Shown here piece by piece: positions 6,745 to 16,437 of a stretch of 16,437 nt of DNA (position 1 is the first letter of the stretch; every line of letters starts with the position of its first letter). Below the pieces are notes generated by a model that saw only the letters and a list, made by a program, of their open reading frames with translations, made no database searches and was not told the origin of the DNA. Origin of the DNA: an uncultured Sutterella sp. (GTDB lineage Bacteria > Pseudomonadota > Gammaproteobacteria > Burkholderiales > Burkholderiaceae_F); contig USAL01000032.1 of the NCBI GenBank assembly GCA_900552545.1, positions 1 to 16,437 on the forward strand, written 5' to 3'. The position numbers and the translations under genes were made by a program.

Positions 6745-6779
6745 AAAAAGCCCGGTCGGAAACGGATTCCAAACCGGGC
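6745..6779 (-). terminator. Rho-independent terminator of the pbpG-type gene
   Basis: On the minus strand GCCCGGT (6773-6779) pairs with ACCGGGC (6750-6756), with a further GGAA/TTCC pairing inside, and is followed by TTTTT (6745-6749). It lies 32 bp past the stop codon at 6811. Confidence 0.88.
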
Positions 6780-6810
6780 ATCAGGCAAAAAATGACGGGA
6801 ACCGACGGCG

Positions 6811-7848
6811 CTACATCAGGGCAAAGGGCGCAACGTTGGCGAACTGATCCTCAAAGCGCACTTCGTCTTCGAGCCAGCGGCGCATCTTGAGCATGTCGTT
6901 GGCACGCTTGCCGTTCGTTTCCGAGTCAAGCACCACCATCACCACGCGATGGCCGGCAAATTCGCTTTGCACCACCATGCAGCGGCCCGCCGCACGGGTG
7001 TAGCCCGTTTTCTGCAGCCCCACCTTCCAGCGCGGGTCGCCGATCAGGCGGTTGGTCGTCATGAGGCTCAGCTTGGAGGCGCCCGTGTTGATAAGCGCCA
7101 CGGCGCCGGTCGAGGCCTTGGCCAGGAACGGATACTCGTGGACGCGGGCGGCGAGGATCGCGAGATCGTGCGCCGTCGAGACGTTTTCGTTCGAGAGCCC
7201 CGTGGGATCGGTGAAGTGGCTGTCGTGCATGCCGAGCTCGCGGGCGGTCTCGTTCATCTTCTCAACGAAGACCTTCACGCCGCCCGGATAGGTGCGCGCG
7301 AGCATGTGCGCGGCGCGGTTGTCCGAACTCATCAGCGCCGCGCGCAGCGTATCCTCGCGCGTGAGCACCATGCCGCTGCGAAGCTTGCTGTCGGCGGTGC
7401 TCTTGACGTAGTCGGCGCGCGTCACCTTGAGCTTGGTCTTCAAGGGAAGTTCGCTTTGCGCGATCACAAGCGCCGTCATGAGCTTGGTGACCGAGGCGAT
7501 CGGCAGCTGGATGTAGGCGTTCTTCTCGAAATACACCTCGCCAGTATCCTGATCGACCATGTAGGCCACGGAGCTTGAGAGCTCAAGCGGATCGGGCGTT
7601 TCCCGAAGTCCCGACTTCGAGGCGACCGATAGCGAATTGCGGCGCAGACGCTTACGGGGCTGCACCGACTTGTGCTCGACCGCCTTCACCGTTTCAACGG
7701 TAAACGAACGCGGCCCCGGGCCGTAGCTTGAGACGTCCTGGGAGCCGTAGGTCGCCACGGCGGCGCCGGCGGCAAGCGCCGCGCCCGCTCCGGCAAGGCA
7801 CCCAAGGGCAAGGCCCACTGTAGAGACAAGCGCACGCACGGTCGACAT
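6811..7848 (-). CDS. pbpG: D-alanyl-D-alanine endopeptidase PBP7-type (peptidase S11)
   Basis: The 345-residue protein starts with a signal peptide: an Arg near the start, a hydrophobic run, and ALA-AG as a likely cleavage site near 26-28. A variable, basic spacer leads to the penicillin-binding fold. The three active-site motifs are present: SVTK (119-122, nucleophile Ser119), SDN (175-177) and KTG (280-282). S11 enzymes of this group trim peptidoglycan cross-links in the periplasm. PbpG-type rather than DacA-type is suggested by the sequence FTDPTGLSNENVST and the lack of the long C-terminal membrane helix. The start is the ATG at 7848, ahead of a proper signal peptide. The longer frame from 7962 is excluded because its ATG overlaps the -10 box. 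No clear ribosome site is seen, so a nearby GTG is possible. Its own promoter and terminator flank it. Confidence 0.88.
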   Translation of the reverse strand: MSTVRALVSTVGLALGCLAGAGAALAAGAAVATYGSQDVSSYGPGPRSFTVETVKAVEHKSVQPRKRLRRNSLSVASKSGLRETPDPLELSSSVAYMVDQDTGEVYFEKNAYIQLPIASVTKLMTALVIAQSELPLKTKLKVTRADYVKSTADSKLRSGMVLTREDTLRAALMSSDNRAAHMLARTYPGGVKVFVEKMNETARELGMHDSHFTDPTGLSNENVSTAHDLAILAARVHEYPFLAKASTGAVALINTGASKLSLMTTNRLIGDPRWKVGLQKTGYTRAAGRCMVVQSEFAGHRVVMVVLDSETNGKRANDMLKMRRWLEDEVRFEDQFANVAPFALM

Positions 7849-7960
7849 CAACACGCGAGTATTCACAACGAAGGAATCGGGAAGAGAAAAAAGAGGGAAT
7901 GCTTGACGGCGCCCGCTTCTTGCGTCGCATTTGGGCAGAGCAAAGCACCAAATGCCGCGC

Positions 7961-7966
7961 ATTATA
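7961..7966 (-). promoter_or_regulatory. -10 element of the pbpG-type gene
   Basis: A perfect TATAAT on the minus strand lies about 113 bp upstream of the chosen start codon and downstream of the hrpA terminator. No good -35 stands at the right distance, so an activator or alternative contacts may be involved. Confidence 0.5.
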
Positions 7967-8020
7967 GATTGTTTTCAGGGGAAATTTTGCCCTTCAGGTC
8001 GACTTTTACCTGTTGCGCAA

Positions 8021-8071
8021 GAAAGACAACGGCGGGTTTTGGGGACGCTCCCTGACGCCCGCAAACCCGCC
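8021..8071 (-). terminator. Terminator downstream of hrpA
   Basis: On the minus strand GGCGGGTTT (8063-8071) and AAACCCGCC (8031-8039) form a perfect 9-bp stem. The loop is itself G/C-rich. The T-rich stretch GTTGTCTTTC (8021-8030) follows. It lies about 40 bp past the hrpA stop codon and separates hrpA from pbpG. Confidence 0.7.
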
Positions 8072-8108
8072 TTTGTCCCTCTTTTGTTCCTCTTTTTTCC
8101 ATCCTCGC

Positions 8109-12719
<4,611 letters not shown>

Positions 12720-12780
12720 GAATAAAGAAAAAACGGAAAAACTCGTCGATGGCCGCAGTCAACACAAAAGAGCCCGCGTC

Positions 12781-12826
12781 GCACGTGATCGCGCGTCATT
12801 GTTCGTCACTAGCGCGAGGCGCGTGC
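12781..12826. repeat. Two-step inverted repeat in the hrpA-argA divergent region
   Basis: GCACG (12781-12785) pairs with CGTGC (12822-12826), and CGCGC (12790-12794) with GCGCG (12812-12816). It lies in the 243-bp gap shared by the two divergent genes and just upstream of a likely argA promoter. It could be an operator or a chance product of G/C-rich sequence. Confidence 0.4.
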
Positions 12827-12833
12827 GCGGGGC

Positions 12834-12861
12834 TTGCGGCCGATGGATTGTTTGCTATGCT
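12834..12861 (+). promoter_or_regulatory. Candidate argA promoter
   Basis: TTGCGG (12834-12839) and TATGCT (12856-12861) are separated by 16 bp and would give a leader of about 95 nt. Both boxes are only partial matches. No recognisable ArgR box was seen near it. Confidence 0.4.
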
Positions 12862-12962
12862 TTGCGCACTTTTTTCGAGACGGGCGCAGAACCCTCCTAG
12901 CCGAGCACGGGCGCGCCGGCAGTCCTGCGCCGCACACAACCCGGGGCAAGAACGCCATCGCC

Positions 12963-14330
12963 ATGTCTCAACCAGAACCTTCCTTGCACGTCAACGTTCC
13001 GACGCTTACCGAACCCGGCGCCGAAGAACTTCCCCAATGGGTCGCCTGGCTCAGAAGCTTTGCACCGTACGTGCATCTGCATCACGGCCGCACGTTCGTC
13101 ATCAGCTGCGCGGGCGAAGCCGTCGCCGATGAGAAGCTTCTCAATCATCTCGTGATGGACATCAGCCTCATCGCGAGCATGGGCATCCGCATCGTGCTCG
13201 TGCCGGGCTCGCGACCGCAGATCGAGGCGCTCATGAAGCTGCACGGTCTTGAGGGCAAATTCTACAAGGGCGTGCGCATCACCGATCCCGAGGCGCTTGA
13301 ATGCGTGAAGGAAGCCTGCGGCGAGACGCGCTTCAACCTGGAGGCGGCCTTCTCCCAGGGGCTTCCCAATACGCCGATGCAGCACTCGCGCGTGAAGGTC
13401 GTCTCGGGCAACTTCGTCACCGCCCGTCCGATCGGTGTGATTGACGGGATCGATCATCAGCACACCGGCGTCGTGCGCAAGGTCGACGCCGAAAGCATCA
13501 TCGATCTGCTCTCGCGAAACAACATCGTGCTCGCAAGCCCCTTTGGCTTTTCACCCACGGGCGAGGCGTTCAACATCACGACCGAAGACGTGGCGACCTC
13601 GATTGCCGTCGCCATCGGCGCCGACAAGCTCATTCTCTCGGTGGGCGTTGAAGGCGTGCGCGTCAACGGCGCGGTCGAGCAGGACATCACCGCAAGCCGC
13701 GCCAAGCAGCTCATCGACGAAAAGTTGGTCGACGACGAGGACATCTACAACCTCGGCTTTGCGCTGCGCGCGGTCAAAGGCGGGGTCGACCGCGTGCACA
13801 TCATCCCCTACGCGCTTGACGGGGGCATCCTGGCCGAGCTCTTTACCCACGACGGCGTGGGCACGATGGTGGCCGAGGAGAACATGGAGTCGATCCGGGA
13901 GGCCACGATCGACGACGTCGGCAGCCTCATCAAGCTCCTTGAACCCTTCGAGCAGGAAGGCATTCTCGTCAAGCGTCCGCGCGAAAAGATCGAGCGCGAG
14001 ATCAGCCACTTCACCGTGCTCGAGCACGACGGCTTCATCTACGGCTCGGCCGCGCTCTACCCCTACCCTGAAGCTAAAATCGGGGAAATGGCGGCCGTCG
14101 CGGTGCACCCCGATTTTCAGGGCGCAGGCGACGGCGACAGGCTTTTGCGCCGCATCGAAAAGCGCGCCCGCGACATGGGGCTTGAACGCATCTTCGTTCT
14201 CACCACACGCACGGCGCACTGGTTTATCAAGCGCGGCTTTGAGCCCGCCACGGTGGAGAGCCTGCCGATCGAAAAGCAGCGCATGTACAACTGGCACCGC
14301 CGCTCGCAGATTCTGATCAAGAAGCTTTGA
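12963..14330 (+). CDS. argA: N-acetylglutamate synthase (amino-acid acetyltransferase)
   Basis: The 455-residue protein transfers acetyl from acetyl-CoA to glutamate, the first step of arginine synthesis. The N-terminal amino-acid-kinase-like domain (about 25-300) carries the arginine-sensing fold, with LVPGSRPQIEAL (79-90), KGVRITD (102-108) and GVEGVRVNGAVEQDI (228-242). The C-terminal GNAT domain (about 308-450) has the acetyl-CoA loop QGAGDGDRLL (386-395). The two-domain layout is that of E. coli ArgA (443 residues), not the short ArgO/ArgJ types. The start at 12963 was chosen because the frame upstream to 12834 overlaps the likely promoter and lacks family resemblance. The ribosome site is weak. 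yggX follows 121 bp later on the same strand with no terminator between, so they may be co-transcribed. Confidence 0.95.
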   Translation: MSQPEPSLHVNVPTLTEPGAEELPQWVAWLRSFAPYVHLHHGRTFVISCAGEAVADEKLLNHLVMDISLIASMGIRIVLVPGSRPQIEALMKLHGLEGKFYKGVRITDPEALECVKEACGETRFNLEAAFSQGLPNTPMQHSRVKVVSGNFVTARPIGVIDGIDHQHTGVVRKVDAESIIDLLSRNNIVLASPFGFSPTGEAFNITTEDVATSIAVAIGADKLILSVGVEGVRVNGAVEQDITASRAKQLIDEKLVDDEDIYNLGFALRAVKGGVDRVHIIPYALDGGILAELFTHDGVGTMVAEENMESIREATIDDVGSLIKLLEPFEQEGILVKRPREKIEREISHFTVLEHDGFIYGSAALYPYPEAKIGEMAAVAVHPDFQGAGDGDRLLRRIEKRARDMGLERIFVLTTRTAHWFIKRGFEPATVESLPIEKQRMYNWHRRSQILIKKL

Positions 14331-14368
14331 AAGATTTTCAAATGAAAGGGCCCTCTTGGGAAAACCCA

Positions 14369-14384
14369 TTGACCTTTAGGTCAA
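14369..14384. promoter_or_regulatory. Perfect palindrome upstream of yggX, possible operator
   Basis: TTGACCTTTAGGTCAA is a perfect inverted repeat of 7-bp arms around TT, in the gap between argA and yggX. Its left half, TTGACC, also resembles a -35 box, though no -10 stands at a normal distance. It looks more like a dimeric-regulator site than a terminator because no T-run follows. Confidence 0.5.
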
Positions 14385-14437
14385 ACGCTCTGAAGTCCTG
14401 AAAAGGGGACCTTTCTCTGATTTCAACACCCGTTACG

Positions 14438-14443
14438 AAGGAG
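14438..14443 (+). promoter_or_regulatory. Ribosome binding site of yggX
   Basis: A full AAGGAG lies 8 nt before the ATG at 14452. It is the best ribosome site of the window and fits high expression of this small protein. Confidence 0.85.
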
Positions 14444-14451
14444 CATTCGCT

Positions 14452-14733
14452 ATGGCACGCATGGTTCACTGCGTCAAACTCAACAAGGACGCCCCCGGGC
14501 TTGCTTATCCGCCCGTTCCCGGCGAACTCGGCAAGCGCATCTGGGCGCAGGTGAGCGCCGAGGCCTGGGAGGAGTGGAAGAAGCTGCAGACGATGATGAT
14601 CAACGAATATGGTCTCAACTGCGCCGATCCTCAGGTGAGAAAGCACCTGCTTGAGCAGTGCGAGAACTACTTCTTCGGCAAGGGCGTCGAGCCCGTGGCG
14701 AACTACGTGCCGCCCGAACCCGAACAGAAGTAG
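14452..14733 (+). CDS. yggX: Probable Fe(II)-trafficking protein YggX
   Basis: The 93-residue cytoplasmic protein matches the YggX family along its whole length (E. coli about 91). It has the N-terminal cysteine Cys7, PGELGKRIW (23-31), the AWEEWKKLQTMMINE helix region (38-52) and a C-terminal YVPPE (85-89). The family protects iron-sulfur clusters and lowers oxidative damage; in enteric bacteria it is part of the SoxRS response. Here it follows argA and is preceded by a perfect palindrome that may allow separate control. A strong terminator follows. Confidence 0.97.
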   Translation: MARMVHCVKLNKDAPGLAYPPVPGELGKRIWAQVSAEAWEEWKKLQTMMINEYGLNCADPQVRKHLLEQCENYFFGKGVEPVANYVPPEPEQK

Positions 14734-14740
14734 TTTTTCT

Positions 14741-14760
14741 TTTTCGTCGGCAGACGAAAA
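14741..14760. repeat. Short hairpin just after yggX
   Basis: TTTTCGTC (14741-14748) and GACGAAAA (14753-14760) form a perfect 8-bp stem around GGCA, starting 7 nt past the yggX stop. It may protect the mRNA 3' end, ahead of the main terminator. Confidence 0.6.
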
Positions 14761-14767
14761 GGGGCGC

Positions 14768-14830
14768 AAAAAAGCCGCATCGCTGGGAGCACCGGCGCAA
14801 GTTGCCGATGCCGCCAGCGATGCGGCTTTT
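14768..14830. terminator. Bidirectional terminator between yggX and rpiA
   Basis: GCCGCATCGCTGG (14774-14786) and CCAGCGATGCGGC (14814-14826) are a perfect 13-bp stem, with a smaller CGGC/GCCG stem inside. It is flanked by six A on the left and four T on the right, so it can end transcription from either side. The genes converge here. Confidence 0.93.
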
Positions 14831-14890
14831 GCTTTGATGTCAAGGAAAAGGCAAAAGACCGAAGCGCCCTTCAACCCTTCTTTCGGAGCC

Positions 14891-15550
14891 TTATTTCTTT
14901 TCCGTGCGCACGACCCCTTCGGGCGTACCCAGAAGAAGGACGTCGGCGCCGCGGCGCGCAAAAAGACCCACGGTCACGACGCCGGGCATGGCGTTGACGG
15001 CGTCTTCAAGCGCCACCGGATCGGTAATCGAAAGGCCCTTCACATCGAGAATCCGGTTGCCGTTGTCCGTGGTGAAGTCGCGCTCAACCGGGTCGCCGCC
15101 CAAAGCACGCAGTTGCCGCGCCACGCTGTTGCGCGCCATCGGAATCACTTCGACGGGCAGCGGAAAGCGCCCGAGGACCTCGACCTTCTTGCTTGCGTCC
15201 GCAATGCAGACGAACTTCTTTGCGACGGAAGCGACGATCTTTTCGCGGGTGAGCGCACCGCCCCCGCCCTTGATCATCGAGAAGTCGCCGTTGATCTCAT
15301 CGGCGCCGTCGACATACACGCCGATCGAGTCGACCTCGTTCAAGTCGAGCACGCGAAATCCCAGCGCCTCAAGCTTTTTTGTGGAGCGCACGGAGCTTGA
15401 GACACAGGCGGGAATGGCCTTGCCGCTTTCCTTCAAGGCGTCAATGAAAAAGTCCACCGTCGAGCCCGTGCCCACGCCGAGAATCTCTCCTTCGGGCACC
15501 TCGTCTACGGCCGCCCGCGCCACGAGCTGCTTCAATTCGTCCTGCGTCAT
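14891..15550 (-). CDS. rpiA: Ribose-5-phosphate isomerase A
   Basis: The 219-residue enzyme interconverts ribose 5-phosphate and ribulose 5-phosphate in the pentose phosphate pathway. It is very close to E. coli RpiA (also 219 residues). It shares the phosphate loop GTGST (27-31), DGADEI (81-86), KGGGGALTREK (94-104) with the catalytic Glu103, and PLPVEVIPMAR (130-140). Two ATG codons stand in tandem (15553 and 15550). The second was chosen because AAAGGA ends 7 nt before it and the protein then begins MTQDELK, as in E. coli. A longer frame from 15607 has no ribosome site. Confidence 0.98.
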   Translation of the reverse strand: MTQDELKQLVARAAVDEVPEGEILGVGTGSTVDFFIDALKESGKAIPACVSSSVRSTKKLEALGFRVLDLNEVDSIGVYVDGADEINGDFSMIKGGGGALTREKIVASVAKKFVCIADASKKVEVLGRFPLPVEVIPMARNSVARQLRALGGDPVERDFTTDNGNRILDVKGLSITDPVALEDAVNAMPGVVTVGLFARRGADVLLLGTPEGVVRTEKK

Positions 15551-15978
15551 CATCAATTCCTTTCGTCTTTGGTGTTGATGGGCATATCCTGACTGCCCCG
15601 ACCGCAAAGCCGTTGCGGCTCACTGCAGAAAGCTTTTTCCAAAAAAGAACCTTTTGCAGCGCCCTCGGGCTTCGTGAGGCAAAGTATAAGAGGGCGCGCC
15701 GCGCACTTTGCGTGCGGCCTGCACATGAATGGCCTTCAATGACCTCCCGGGGCGCAATCAAGCGGAGAAATCTGCCGAAAATTGCCCAAAGCCGCTCTCT
15801 CTCGTCTTCAAAACACTTTTCCTACCAAAAAAGACGGCAATTGCGCGCCCCGGCGTGCGTTATTTCGCTTCAAAGCTCCTAAACTTGCATCAAGGTGAGC
15901 TTCTGCGGGGTTTTGCCTACTAAACAACCCTCCCTCGAAAGCGGTTTGCTCCCGTTTGATGAAACGGTCTTCATTTTT
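15551..15978. other. Intergenic region between rpiA and the right-edge membrane gene
   Basis: This holds the rpiA ribosome site (AAAGGA, 15558-15563), a likely rpiA promoter and the leader of the + strand gene at 15979. A 64-codon frame at 15729-15923 (+) has no ribosome site or recognisable motif and is not called. No terminator, tRNA or repeat was seen. Confidence 0.5.
15683..15688 (-). promoter_or_regulatory. Candidate -10 of the rpiA promoter
   Basis: TATACT on the minus strand (5 of 6 consensus) lies about 133 bp upstream of the rpiA start. The expected -35 position is G/C-rich and poor. A G/C-rich inverted repeat (about 15699-15719) sits at that place. Confidence 0.35.
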
Positions 15979-16437
15979 ATGCGTGAATCCGAGCACGATG
16001 TACAAATCGACGACAAGCTCCTTGAGCTTGTAAGCGGCAATGCGCGCTCCGCGGCTAGTCGCAAGGGCCTCTACATTACCTTCGGCGTGATCGTGATCGT
16101 GCTCGTGCTCTTTGCCTACGTCTCGCGCTCGGTGGGCATCGAAACCCGCAAGCTCGAAAGCGAGGCGCAGGCAGCCATGACGCAGTCGGTCTCGCGCCAG
16201 GTCGAGCGCAGGCTTCTCACCTTCGCCGACCGCCTCGAGCGGCTGCCGCAGGAAAGAAACGAGGGGCTTTTGTGCGCCGACGCGGCCGACCTCTTTGACC
16301 ACTACGTCGAATTCGCCGAGCTCTCGCTCGTCTCGACCGAAGGGCTCGTGCTGCAGACGTGCGTGACGCCTCACGCGCTTGATTCAAGCCCGCATGCGCT
16401 CGCGCAGTTTGTCCGCACCGGGACCTTGGAGACGCTT
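15979..16437 (+). CDS. N-terminal part of a membrane-anchored protein, probably a sensor (cut by window end)
   Basis: The frame is open for 153 codons to the last base and continues outside. It starts with about 29 cytoplasmic-type residues, then one strong membrane helix (about 31-50, GLYITFGVIVIVLVLFAYVS). A charged, coiled-coil-like stretch follows (about 54-92), then a soluble domain with two cysteines (99 and 128) that could pair in the periplasm. This is the usual N-terminal layout of sensor histidine kinases, diguanylate cyclases and chemoreceptors, but no output domain is visible, so the class is open. The frame is open upstream to 15883. The ATG at 15979 is preferred over GTG 15895 and TTG 15913/15946, although none has a good ribosome site. 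Confidence 0.7.
   Translation, partial: MRESEHDVQIDDKLLELVSGNARSAASRKGLYITFGVIVIVLVLFAYVSRSVGIETRKLESEAQAAMTQSVSRQVERRLLTFADRLERLPQERNEGLLCADAADLFDHYVEFAELSLVSTEGLVLQTCVTPHALDSSPHALAQFVRTGTLETL

Noticed and set aside
7849..7962. Longer pbpG-type protein starting at 7962
   Set aside because: Its ATG overlaps a perfect TATAAT, and the added residues would precede the signal peptide.
13551..14369. 272-codon open frame on the minus strand
   Set aside because: It is antisense to argA, with no independent support.
15729..15923. 64-codon frame on the + strand as a small gene
   Set aside because: It has no ribosome site, no recognisable motif, and lies across the leader region of the gene at 15979.
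15808..16374. 188-codon open frame on the minus strand
   Set aside because: It mirrors the + strand membrane protein, whose clear membrane helix and coiled coil are more convincing; this frame has no start signal or motif.

Overview
The window looks like chromosomal housekeeping DNA of a betaproteobacterium. The best guess is the Burkholderiales, possibly Sutterellaceae-like. That guess rests on a GC-rich genome with AT-rich promoters, enterobacterial-like RpiA, YggX, ArgA and HrpA proteins, and a two-domain N-acetylglutamate synthase. The genus is inference; no 16S gene lies inside the window.

Left edge (1-330, minus strand): a self-contained initiator tRNA-fMet unit with promoter, tRNA and hairpin terminator. 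Just downstream is a strong promoter with a boxB-like hairpin and boxA, the signature of an rRNA operon leader. The rRNA genes should begin just outside the window. Positions 330-848 hold no convincing gene but contain a long pyrimidine tract.

Metabolic block (849-7848): a divergent class-2 dihydroorotate-dehydrogenase-like flavoprotein (+); a membrane-anchored iron-sulfur protein of the HdrD/EtfD type (+); an IclR-family regulator (+); then, convergent to it, an Asp/Glu racemase-family protein (-) with an extra N-terminal half-racemase domain, and the PbpG/PBP7-type peptidoglycan endopeptidase (-). A very strong bidirectional hairpin separates the IclR gene from the racemase gene. The racemase promoter overlaps three tandem copies of a 12-bp unit, each carrying a GATC.

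Housekeeping block (8109-15550): hrpA (-), a DEAH-box RNA helicase with a roughly 290-residue basic, low-complexity N-terminal extension; divergent argA (+), the first step of arginine synthesis; yggX (+), Fe(II) trafficking and oxidative-stress protection, likely co-transcribed with argA; and convergent rpiA (-), of the pentose phosphate pathway. A 13-bp-stem bidirectional terminator lies between yggX and rpiA.

Right edge (15979-16437): the 5' part of a membrane-anchored protein, probably a sensor, cut off by the window end.

No mobile elements, CRISPR arrays or phage genes were seen. The most unusual items are the one-and-a-half-copy racemase, the PyrD homologue whose orotate-binding residues are largely replaced, the orphan EtfD-like quinone-side oxidoreductase next to an IclR regulator, the GATC repeat at the racemase promoter, and the perfect palindrome ahead of yggX.
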